Assembly: GCA_002989075.1 (NCBI GenBank)
Contig: PSQN01000013.1
Coordinates: 964,379 to 1,028,378 of the forward strand
Source: Arthonia radiata
Lineage: Eukaryota; Ascomycota; Arthoniomycetes; Arthoniales; Arthoniaceae
Direction of reading: 5' to 3'
DNA length: 64,000 nucleotides
Part shown: positions 1 through 9,380 of the stretch, in pieces
Numbering within the stretch: the stretch's first letter is position 1
Layout: every line of letters begins with the position of its first letter
Program-made: the position numbers and the translations under genes
The notes under the pieces: generated by a model
The model's input: only the letters and a program-made list of their open reading frames with translations
What the model was told of the DNA's origin: nothing
The model's database searches: none

Positions 1-2580
1 TAAATATAATGTTAATCTCTTAACAATAGTAACACTTTTAGTCTCTCTAGGCTATCGATAGTAGAGCTAATAAGTATATTTATAACAATATTACTTAAAT
101 AAGAGATATAAATTAAATTTAACTAATAAATTTTTAAGTTATAGAGTCGCAAACATTATATAACGTTATTAGTAAAGTTAAGCTTAATCTTATTAAACTA
201 AATAGATTAATAAGTTTAATTATACTTAGCTTAACGAGTATTAGACCTATAAATCTAAAAATTTAGTAAAACAGAAAGCTTATTTAAAACCGTTAATAAA
301 GTTCTAAAAGCTAGTTAAAACTACTATATTAGATAATAATACTTATTTTAAAGAAGATTTAGACGAACTATAAGATTTAAAAGAACTAGAAACTCTATAT
401 AAATTAGATACTAAATAAACCTAATTTAACGTAACGCTGCTACTAGTTAGAGAGTAAGTATATACAATAGAGCCGAGATAAGTAACTTACAAAAAAGAGT
501 TTACTTAAGCTTAGTAGAACGCCTAATAAGAGGTAGACCTATAATAAATAGCTTAGTAAACAGAAGCAACTCTAAGTCTTAAGCAAAGCGGTATAGTCTC
601 TTTACTACTATATTAGTTAACTAGAGAAGACTAGCAGCTTTAAAGAATTAATAATAATTATAAAGACTAAAGATATATACTAGCAACTATTAAAGCACTA
701 AAAACGTCTCTAAAAATACTATAAGAGCTAAAGAATCTTAAAGATGTCTTAAAGTCGTTAGTATAGCGTACCTTAATAAAAAAGAAGATTAACACTTTAG
801 AAGAGCTTTAGACCTAAAAAGTTATTTTAGCAAGCTTCTTGCTAAAAAGTAGATAAATAATCGATAGTAAATAGGTATAAAAAGTTAAAAGTAATAGTTT
901 AGCTAAATTATACTAAATTATTAGAGGCTTTTAATAGTAATAAGGTATTAACTACTAGAATACCTATATATATACTTTTAAAGCAATATTTTACTATATT
1001 ATCTATACTTTTGTCGCTTTTTATAACTAAAATCTCTATTAGTAAGATATAACTGGTACCTTTTTATACGCCTTACTTAATAACTTTTTAATATATGTTG
1101 AGGTACTATATAGTATATATACTTAAGAAATAATTTACAAGCTCTAAAAGAGTCTTTATAGCCTTAAACAAGCACTATATTTCTAATACAAAGAGCTTAT
1201 AAAAGCCCTTTAGAAGTTAAAATATAAGTCTTTAGTTAAAGATCCTTACGTTTTTATAAATATAAACTAAAATATCTTTATTTTAATCTTTGTCGACGAT
1301 ATTTAAGTTACGAGCTAGAGTACAGAAGATATTAAGAATCTTAAACGATCGCTAAAGGCGACGTTCTTACTATAAGATATAAAAGTAACAATCTTTCTAG
1401 GTCTTAAGATTAAATATAATAAAGTAGAGAGACTATTATATTTTTACTAAAAGTCTTATATTAATAAGACTTTAGAGAAGTATAAGCTTAGTAACTATAA
1501 GCCTATAACTATACTAGAAGAAACAGCTTTAGTTCTAAACTAAAGTATTTATATAATAAAAGCTAGAAGAGTCTATTAGTAGATAATAGAACTAGTTAAT
1601 TACCTTACAATAGTCTTACAATTAAATATTATACTAAAAAGTTCTTAGCTCTTTTAATACCTCTTTAATTTATTAAAGAAGTATATTAAAGCTAAAAAAT
1701 ATATACTTAGATACTTTAATAGTACTAAATTATATAGCGTAGTATTTAACTTTTTAGATAATAAGCTATTTCTCTAAAAATATAGCGACGCTAATTATAT
1801 TAGAGATTAAATAAGTAGAAAGTTAATATTAAAATATATATTCTTTTTTATAAGTAGTCTTATTTTATAGAAAAGTAAGCTATAAAGTATAATAGCTCTT
1901 TTATTAATAGAGAACAAGTATATAGTACTCGTTAAAGTAGTTAAAGAAGTAAGCTAAATTATTAAACTCTTTTTAAAACTTAGTTATAACAAAAAGCTAC
2001 TTAGATCTATTATAATTAAAGAGAATAACTAATTAACTATTATTTTAATTATTAATTATAAGAATTTTTCTTAAATTAAGTATATTAATATTCAAAATTA
2101 CTATTATTAGTAGAAGTACGATATAAACTATATTAATATTTTATATATTTTAACTTATTAATAAATAACAGATATATTTATAAAGATGCTTAGTAAAAAC
2201 CTTTAAGCGCTAGCTTTTAGTATACTAAGAACAAACGATTAAACTTATAAGCTAGAATATCTAGCTTAATTAACTATTTAGTAAAAAAAAGATTTTAGCG
2301 TTTTTAACGATATACTAAAAGAGCAGCTTTAGTAAATTTACGTTAATTAATATAATTAATACTATTTTAGGTTATAAATTAAAGGAGGTATATTATAATA
2401 TTAGCTACTACCTGTTATAATACTAGCTACTAACTTTTAGCTAACAGCGTAGCTACGTAGCAAGACCAGTAGCTACGTAGTAAGACTAGTAGCTACGTAG
2501 CAAGAAGGCTGTGTACTCTATAACTAGAGAATATAAGTATCAATTTTCTATGCCCATTAGATCTCTCTTCTGTAGCACAA
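1..2580 (+). mobile_element. Ty1/Copia LTR retrotransposon fossil, RIP-type decay, 3' part with 3' LTR
   Basis: The stretch is extremely rich in A, T and TA dinucleotides and has no long open frame, in sharp contrast to the DNA after 2589. Plus-strand relics in Copia order can be seen: a reverse-transcriptase FVDDI-like box near 1294, an RNase H SDAN-like box near 1785, and the ADIFTK-like tail of the polyprotein near 2168. A purine tract (AAAGGAGG, 2381-2388) precedes a probable 3' LTR of about 190 bp running from about 2390 to about 2579. The element runs off the left edge, so the 5' LTR and target duplication cannot be seen. It is heavily broken, with many breaks of the kind made by RIP, and is clearly inactive. 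Age cannot be read from substitutions because RIP changes DNA fast. Confidence 0.85.
2449..2508. repeat. Three tandem 20-bp units inside the Copia LTR
   Basis: Three near-identical 20-bp units lie at 2449-2468, 2469-2488 and 2489-2508. Each holds the core GTAGCTACGTAG, which contains overlapping palindromes (GTAGCTAC and CTACGTAG). They sit in the middle of the presumed 3' LTR. They may be a former promoter or enhancer repeat of the element; that role is a guess. Confidence 0.8.
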
Positions 2581-2588
2581 TCAAAAGA

Positions 2589-3980
2589 TCAGAACCCGTT
2601 CTCTATCCTTAGCTCGGTTGTGCTCCTCGTCAATCTATCCTCGCAACACATCTCAATCATATCGACAAAGGTACCAGGCAAGATCGCATACGCAATGTTG
2701 AACCCATCAACATCGGCTTCACGCACCCACCGCTCCATCTCGTCTGCAACCTCTTCAGGCGTGCCGACTGGGGAGAAGCCAAGACCACCCACCATAATAT
2801 GCTCGGCCAGCGTCTGCTTGGTCCATTTCTTCTGACGCTCACCTGGAGCCGCTTCTTTGAGCAGCCCTTCGATGTACGAGCGGATCGCGTTCGTCTCAAC
2901 TTGGCGTAGCTCTTCGTCTTCGCCATATTTTGCCATGTCGACACCGGTCCAGCCGCCGAACAAAGCCAACGCTCCTTCCCGATCGCCGTATTGAATGTAA
3001 CCCCGGTACTTGGCTTCCGCTTCTGCATGCGTTCTACCGAGTATTGGGCACATCTTAGCCAGAAATTTGATGTCTTGTGGGTCTCTGCCGATTTCTGCAG
3101 TCTGCTTGCGAATATCACGGATACTGCTAGCCACGGATACTGGCGAGTGACCTGACACGAAGATTGCTTCGGCATGCTGCGCCGCAAATGCTTTGCCAGC
3201 GCGCGACGTACCGGCTTACATTATGACAGGTGTGCGCTGTGGCGACGGCTGACAGATATGTGGTCCAGGCACCTCGAAGTATTTGCCCTTGTGATTGATC
3301 TCGCGCACCAGTGAGGGATCTGTATAGACGCCCGTCTTCCGGTTCAGCTTTAAAGCGTCTGACCGCCAAGATGATTGCCAAAGCTTGTACATGACTTGCA
3401 TGTACTCGTCGCAAATGGCATAGCGCTCGTCGTGCTCGGGCTGGTCTTGCCGGCCGAGGTTGCGCGCTGCGGATTGAAGGTAGCCAGTGACTACATTCCA
3501 CGCAAGACGGTCATTCGTCAAATGGTCGAGGGTACTCAGTCGTCGGGCCAGATGATACGGTTGCTCGTATGTTGTGCTGACTGTCACGCCAATGCCGAGG
3601 CTCTTGGTGGCAGCGGCCATAGCGCTGATCGGCGCTAAGGGCTCGTTGACTGGCCATTGAGAGCCGGACTGGATCGCAGGTGTGAGATTCTTCGGACCTC
3701 CATAGACATCGTAGCCTCCCAGGACGTCCGCTATGAACATGCCATGGAGTGTGCCTGCCTCGCAAAGTCGTGCGATCGATGTCCAGTGAGAGATGTCGTT
3801 GAAGTTCATCGAAGTATCTTCGGGATGTCGCCAAAGTCCTGGAGACTGATGGCCGCTGCACATCTCAACGAAGGCATTGAGGATGAGCTTCTTTTTAGGA
3901 AGATTACCATCGTCTCCATTACTGACCCCGTTCACACTGCTCGTGGTTCTGGAAGCTGTGTCTGCCTTGAGGTTATTCAC
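2589..3980 (-). pseudogene. Flavin-dependent monooxygenase (nitrilotriacetate monooxygenase A / DszA family) with one in-frame stop
   Basis: Two open pieces in the same frame, 3219-3980 and 2589-3215, read as one luciferase-like (FMNH2-dependent) monooxygenase of about 463 residues, the usual family length. Recognisable stretches are LILNAFVEMCSGHQSPG, the GGYDVYGG region, NDRLAWNVVTGYL and, after the stop, AGTSRAGKAFAAQHAEAIFV. The only break seen is TAA at 3216-3218, where homologues usually have Gln (RTPVIM-Q-AGTS); CAA to TAA is a C-to-T change in CpA. The TAA overlaps a GTAAGC donor-like string, but conserved sequence resumes at the next codon, so an intron is unlikely. Start unresolved: codon 1 of the frame is GTG, the first in-frame ATG is codon 41, and an upstream exon is possible. 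Such enzymes use reduced FMN from a partner reductase; none is seen here. It lies just beyond the RIP-decayed Copia LTR. Confidence 0.8.
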
Positions 3981-4650
3981 CTCAGTTACTGTTCAACTTC
4001 GATCTCGCTGGTACGAAAGCGAAAATGGCAAAATGGCAAGCAGTACAGGCACGAGTGTGATGCATGACGTTTGAGCTTTGCGTGCTCAAGCTACGTCTAT
4101 ACTTACCTCTGTGCACCATCTTTCGTTGCGGCCATGAATAAAGGCATGGCGCCAGAGTGTCTAATGGTTCTCATCATTGGAGATTCTGCACCGCTTGAGC
4201 TCTGATTACTACACTCTCCATCGTGCGTTCATGCTAACATCTTCTTTTCGCGTCTCCTGGATTTTTGCCATGTGATCTAGATTGAATGCGATCTTAGCGC
4301 ACGGGCGCTACGACCTTAGCGTCAAACTCCCAAGAATACGCATCTCACGCTGAACACGCACATCAAAATCATGCTCACAGTACTGGCATCCGCTCCCATC
4401 GGACTTTGCCGGAAATCTCAAAAATGTGCGTTTTGAAATTGCAGCGTCGATGTGGCGAGCGTGACAGCACGTTATGCATAGATGCGCTAGAGACGGAAGC
4501 TAGCAGACTAGCGCAGCGCTTGCGACACATCATCTTTGCGCCCCTCCAGACGCCCGCGAGCGCGACGACCTTTTCGCAGATCTATTCACAAGGCTACCGC
4601 TGGATTTTGAGCTTTGCAAAGTCGTCGTGAATCTTTGGCGACGATTGAAC
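3981..4650. other. Intergenic, head-to-head promoters
   Basis: Lies between the starts of the minus-strand monooxygenase and plus-strand TMA22, so it should hold both promoters and leaders. The open frames here are short and unlike any family known to me. No clear repeat or RNA gene was seen. Confidence 0.5.
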
Positions 4651-5516
4651 ATGGCAGAAAGCGCCGCTGAGGCCTCAGCCGCTGCTGAACAAGCTCCGCC
4701 ATACCAACCCAAGAAGATCACATACTGCGGTGGTGAGTACGTCTTGTCCACGTCCCACGCCGCTCCGGGATATCTCCACTGACAATGACTGGTCTACAGT
4801 CTGCTCGCTACCGCTTGAAGTAGGTACGCCTCCATCTTCAAGCCCCTTTCACCACTGCTCATCTCCCGAATCCTCGGTTGCGACCATGGCAGGACGATGC
4901 TGCAGATACTTCGACCGACACGACCCTTCCTCGCCAAGGACCGTGCTGACGATATATGCAACAGTACTGCGAGTTCTCCGCCACACCCGCGAAATGCGAA
5001 CAATGGCTCAAACAGACACACCCTGACCTACACTCGCAAGTCTACTCAGAAGGCACGTCTCCCCGTCTCCCCTCTGTGCATCCCCCACTAACTCCCCATC
5101 CAGAATCCATCGCAACCGCCATGTCCACCCTCACAACCTCCCAACAAGCCGCCGCCACAAAGGCCGCCTCAAAAGCCGCCTCCAAGGCCGCAGCAGCCGA
5201 AGAGCGCGAAGCCTCCAAGCGCGCCACCAGCAAAGTAACCATCAAGCGCGTCGAGCGCAACAAGCGCAAATACGTCACCGTGATTACAGGCCTCGAGAAT
5301 CACGGGCAGGACCTGAAAAAGGTGGCGAAGGATTTCGGGAAGAAGTTCGCGACGGGCAGCAGCGTGACGAAGCGGGCGGATGGGCAGGGCGAGGAGATCA
5401 CGATGCAGGGGGACCTGGCGGATGATGTGGAGGAGTTTGTGTTGGAGCGGTTTGGCGAGATACCGGAGGATAATGTGGAGGTGACGGAGGATCGGAAGAA
5501 GAAGGGGGCGGGGTGA
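4651..5516 (+). CDS. TMA22: Density-regulated protein homologue TMA22 (DENR), four exons
   Basis: Partner of MCT-1/Tma20 in ribosome recycling and reinitiation, cytosolic. Exons: 4651-4732, 4800-4819, 4965-5052 and 5104-5516. The spliced N-terminus reads KKITYCGVCSLPLEYCEF, the DENR zinc-binding start with paired cysteines, followed by KCEQWLKQTHPDLHSQVYSE. The C-terminal half is a SUI1 domain (VTIKRVERNKRKYVTVITGL onward) ending in a basic tail. Between them is a low-complexity Ala/Lys helix (AAATKAASKAASKAAAAEER). Introns 1 and 2 are GT-AG; intron 2 has a CTGAC branch site. Intron 3 (5053-5103) would be GC-AG, 51 nt, and is in frame and stop-free. Removing it restores the family-like joint VYSEESIATAMSTL; retaining it adds 17 Pro/Ser-rich residues. 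The ATG at 4651 is the first in the exon. High confidence in identity. Confidence 0.93.
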
Positions 5517-6675
5517 TGGAGTGGTGTGGGGTGGAGTTGGGTATGTGATTTGAAGTGGGCTGCTTGCGTGCTGGAGATTCTCACGACAATCCCGGATCGT
5601 TCTCAACGGACCGTCGAACACGGACAGCGTCAAGCGCAGGACCGTAGGTAGGCTGGGAGATATCTTGCGCTTCAATGTCGCTGTGACACGTCATCATACC
5701 ACGTACGATCCTCGAAGGATCATCCTCTGCTAAGAATCACTTGAAGAGGATGAGCTATATATGTACAGTTCTTTATATACTTCGCCACGGAGCTTGCAAA
5801 GTTACCTGATGCAGGTGCACATCAGGTAAGCCATAAGTAATAGTACACCCAAAAGATAGGTCTTGAACCCTGCAGTGTCTCTCAGACGCCACCAAAAAAC
5901 CATCACAAATCCACACCCATATCTTCACTCCTCCAGGAGCTTCCCACAAAGCCATCAGGAACGGCCATATCACCCTTTCATCGCTCGTCCATCAATCCAC
6001 TCCACGTCTGGGCATAAGACAAATCTCTAGTGCATTTAGCATCCTCCCTTCCCTCGACGCGTCGCCCCTCATGACTCCCTATCAGTGCACTCCATCACCC
6101 TACCCGCTGAGTTCTGACCACCCCCTCAACACCCCGATGCGCAGAACACCCGAAGCCCTCCCCAAGCCCCCTCGCAACCCCATACAAGCCACCGTTGACC
6201 GCCAACCCCACCCCTAAGAGGGCCAGAATGATGCCGCGATGACCAAGAACGTGCGATGTGAATTCCGCAGAACTGAAATCTTGCTGTCGCTCGAAGATGC
6301 ATGCTTATCCCAGACCTCTCACGTTAGGTTCGGCCTGGTCGTTGAGGGCCGCAGGGGCTGGCGCGCGTGGTGCTTGACAGTTGTGAACTCGTGAAGTGAC
6401 AAGATGCGTCTTCGGTATGCTTGACGAGGGACTCGCCACGTCGTCGTTGTTTCCGTTGGCGCCACAATGCTTCGCGCATGTGGTGTGCGAGGGATGCTGT
6501 ACGAGTCCCTTCTCACCACCCTCCGCCACGATGTGGACGCCATCCTGCAGTCTCAGGATCTTCCTGCAAAACCTACAGGAATGGTCACGTCACCTCTACA
6601 CCACAATCATTTATAAGTTACGCCCACGTCTCAGCGTCGACGTACAACTCAAGCTCTTGAAAGAACCCCACCTCG
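5517..6675. other. Intergenic stretch, no convincing gene
   Basis: The first part is the TMA22 3' region. The middle (5900-6300) is C-rich on the plus strand. Open frames here are short, overlap in opposite directions and match nothing I recognise. No RNA gene, hairpin or transposon was seen. Confidence 0.45.
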
Positions 6676-7018
6676 CCCCTTTTCCCCAAGCCTTCCATTA
6701 TCAAAGAAACTGTTACGCTTCTCTAAACACCCCCCCCCCCCCCCAGCACGATGCGCGAAAAGTCCACCTCCAACACCAAACACCCTGGCGCCGATTCCCC
6801 TCCAACCGATCGCAACGCCGATGCCAACACCAAGAACANCCCCTTTTCCCCAAGCCTTCCATTATCAAAGAAACTGTTACGCTTCTCCAAACCCCCCCCC
6901 CCCCCCCGGTAGTCACCCCGCTCCAGCACGATGCGCGAAAAGTCCACCTCCAACACCAAACACCCTGGCGCCGATTCCCCTCCAACCGATCGCAACGCCG
7001 ATGCCAACACCAAGAACA
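6676..7018 (+). repeat. Back-to-back duplicate of about 165-180 bp joined by a single N
   Basis: Copy 1 (6676-6838, 163 bp) and copy 2 (6840-7018, 179 bp) are nearly identical and separated only by an undetermined base at 6839. Each holds a poly-C run of about 14-16. Copy 2 has a 16-bp insert after the poly-C (GGTAGTCACCCCGCT region), and there is a T/C difference just before the run. The N and the homopolymer point to a mis-joined assembly or two alleles placed in series rather than a real tandem repeat. Confidence 0.85.
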
Positions 7019-7158
7019 CTGAGAAGAAAGGTTGGTTACGTCGTTACTGGCAATGTGTCTTACAATACAACAAAGAAGAGCGCAAGAAACCAGAGAAAGA
7101 GATATTGAAGGAATATTGGTCGCCGTGGAGAGTATTCGTGAGTTGTTGTTGCCAGTAG
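6931..7158 (+). CDS. Small basic hypothetical protein, 75 aa or less
   Basis: An ATG-led frame in copy 2 of the duplicate encodes a short protein: a polar Ser/Thr/Asp-rich start (about residues 1-32), then a basic aromatic part (KKGWLRRYWQCVLQYNKEER). I do not recognise it. The end is ambiguous: a GTGAGT donor-like site after WRVF is followed by an AG directly before TAG, so a spliced form would simply end after Phe. Copy 1 repeats the same first 30 or so codons but runs into the N, so only one gene is likely real. Confidence 0.35.
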   Translation: MREKSTSNTKHPGADSPPTDRNADANTKNTEKKGWLRRYWQCVLQYNKEERKKPEKEILKEYWSPWRVFVSCCCQ

Positions 7159-7306
7159 AAGTGTGGGCGGGATCTTTTGATTGGCAATCGCGGGAATCGT
7201 GAGGTGTTAAGCGTCGCTATCTTGTGGGTGTCTGGAGCGGAGGAGCTATTGGTAGTAAGTCTTTCTTCGATGTCATTGCTACGCTTCACATGTAAAGGAT
7301 CAATAC

Positions 7307-8797
7307 TCAGTACCATCCACCACTGGGAGGTCTCTTGTTCCGCTCGTCTTCCTCCTTCTCCTTCGTGGCCCTGTCGTCTTTGCTACTTTCGTGGCTTGTC
7401 TGTAGCTGCAAAATACCGCTGGAGTTACTGGAATAGCGCGCAGCATCGCTAAGCGGCCCGCTGCTCTCTCGTCGCTCCCCTGGAAGTGCAAGACTCATGG
7501 AGGAACGTGCAGCGTCTGAGAAAGGGCGACTGCCAAGAAGAGCCAGTGGCGGTGGAGCCAGAGATGACTGCGATATACTGGAGAAGCGAAGGTCGATGTT
7601 CGCACGAGGTGGACGAGGCGGCGGAGTTTGTGTAGGAATAGGCGAGTGGAGCGGTACATCGACAAATTCGGGCGGCATGTATCGCTGACCGCCATCGACC
7701 TGCGGCGAAGGCTCCTCGTCTATCTCTTTGAGACTTGGCGAAAACGCTGACTGTTTTCGATGCGATACTTGGGCATCCACAAAGTCAGCGTCATCATCCA
7801 CTTTCTCCTCCTTGTCCAGTCCCTGTGGCACGTCGTCTTCAGATGATCGATTCTTGGAGCGCTGCTGAGCTTGTGCTTTAAACAGGCCCCTCAGCCCTGT
7901 CGCATGATGTTTTGCTGACGTTGGACTTTCTGTGTCCTGTTCTTCGTTCCAATTTCCCTTAAGCCCGCCCAGGGGTTGTCTCAAATAATCCCGCTTCTTC
8001 TTACGCTCCTTCACAAAGTTCTCGTCCGTGCTCCACCTGCTGGTCAACAGCTGGTCTTGTGAATCCATAAATGGGTCCAAGACAGGCGTCTTGCCGCTAT
8101 GGAGATGTTTGTTACCATAGCCTATCCATCCAGGATCGTTTTCATGCTGGACACTCGGTTGTTGGCCTCCAGCTTGCCGTGGTGCAGCAAATTGGTTAGC
8201 AGCCGGTGACATATCAATGCCTAAGCCTCGGTGTGGTGTCCGATTGGGCCCAATGAGCTCGCTGCCGTGCTGCCAGACTGGGGTGGATGTCGTTTCATCT
8301 TTTTTACGCGTTTCTGCGGCGGTGTTTTCGCGTTTGAGTCTTCGGTGGCGGCGGATCATGAAGACTAACACAAGCAATGCAACGAAAAGACAGAGAGCGG
8401 CAAAGGCGATGCCAGTAAAATCGCCTCTTGACAGCTTCTTCGGTGGCAGCTCTTTTCCCGCTAGCGCATCATGCGAGGCTCCCGGCGCATCCGCCGCAGT
8501 CGATTGAGACCCTTGTATGCTTGTTGCAATCTGCTCTTGCGGCTGACTGGTACTTGTGCGAGTTGATGTAGTGGTTGTGACGTTGGAAGATCCAAAATTA
8601 GAGGGATTTGTTGTTATTGTGGTGCTGCTGCGATTCGGTGCTGTCACGGTAGTAGGTACTGCTATCGTGGAATCAAATCCATCCGTCTGCGGCGGATCGC
8701 CGTTAGGTCCAGAGGGCGCGAGGCCGGCTACCACGCTCTCCGCTGACACTATGAGTGATCGTGCTGCTGAGCCTTTAGGCGCGAGCGAAACGGACAT
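7307..8797 (-). CDS. Single-pass membrane protein with Ser/Thr-rich outer part, 496 aa, unknown
   Basis: Intronless frame from a clear ATG (8795-8797). Residues 1-125 are rich in Ser, Thr and Pro with threonine clusters (TTITTNPSNF, VTTTTSTRTSTS), as in O-mannosylated fungal surface proteins. A hydrophobic segment, FTGIAFAALCLFVALLVLVF (about residues 127-147), is followed by the basic stop-transfer MIRRHRRLKR. The inner part of about 340 residues is polar and disordered, with Pro-rich pieces (PTQTPPPRPPR). No cleavable signal peptide is obvious. This layout resembles Mid2/Wsc-like sensors and the many unnamed fungal proteins that share it, but no cysteine-rich WSC domain is present, so no function is assigned. 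Confidence 0.8.
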   Translation of the reverse strand: MSVSLAPKGSAARSLIVSAESVVAGLAPSGPNGDPPQTDGFDSTIAVPTTVTAPNRSSTTITTNPSNFGSSNVTTTTSTRTSTSQPQEQIATSIQGSQSTAADAPGASHDALAGKELPPKKLSRGDFTGIAFAALCLFVALLVLVFMIRRHRRLKRENTAAETRKKDETTSTPVWQHGSELIGPNRTPHRGLGIDMSPAANQFAAPRQAGGQQPSVQHENDPGWIGYGNKHLHSGKTPVLDPFMDSQDQLLTSRWSTDENFVKERKKKRDYLRQPLGGLKGNWNEEQDTESPTSAKHHATGLRGLFKAQAQQRSKNRSSEDDVPQGLDKEEKVDDDADFVDAQVSHRKQSAFSPSLKEIDEEPSPQVDGGQRYMPPEFVDVPLHSPIPTQTPPPRPPRANIDLRFSSISQSSLAPPPLALLGSRPFSDAARSSMSLALPGERRESSGPLSDAARYSSNSSGILQLQTSHESSKDDRATKEKEEDERNKRPPSGGWY

Positions 8798-9380
8798 TTT
8801 GCGCCCGGGGGATAACGTGGCTTAGGTCAAGCTGTGAGGGTCTCTACTGTTAGTTGCTGGCGCTGATGTTGAGAATGGTATGGCTCTCGAGAGTAATGTA
8901 TCCAGACGCCGCGACTGACTTATATTTCTTGCCAGCCGCAGCTACATGTGCGCAGCGTTTGAAGTGGCAGCTCTCGCAGGCGCAATTAGTCGGTTTGCGA
9001 GCACAGTCTAAGCCACTGGATGCGTCGTTAGGGGTAGAATCAGTTGAGAATTGGAAAAGGAAAAAGAACAGCTGACTTTGGGTCAGCGTCAGGTTTCTCG
9101 TTGTAGACTCTATTGCCAGCTACCCGGTGGTGAGCGTCATGTTCACTATCAATCGGCATCTGACGGTGCTTGGCAGCATCGATGATCACGACGGTTAAGG
9201 ATGTCTAAAAGCGGCGATGTAGACCTCCCAGCCTCTATTGTAAGATGGCTGCATGACTCAGTCAGTCTGCTGCTATGAGAAGCATGAAGTCCAGAGTGGA
9301 ATGGTGGAAAATTGGCCGCCAGACAATGGCAGCATATTGTGCAACATGCCACAAGGATATTGATGTATTTCTCATTTCGA
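8798..9380. other. Intergenic between two minus-strand genes
   Basis: Holds the promoter of the membrane protein gene and the 3' region of the potassium channel gene. Only short unconvincing frames; no repeat or RNA gene seen. Confidence 0.5.

Noticed and set aside
3216-3218. Intron starting at GTAAGC over the stop of the monooxygenase
   Set aside because: Conserved sequence continues at the very next codon, so there is no room for an intron.
4406-4630. 74-codon plus-strand frame before TMA22
   Set aside because: No family features; lies in the leader/promoter of TMA22.
6396-7022. 208-codon plus-strand frame with an unknown residue
   Set aside because: It runs through the N and the duplicated poly-C block, so it is an artefact of the probable mis-join.
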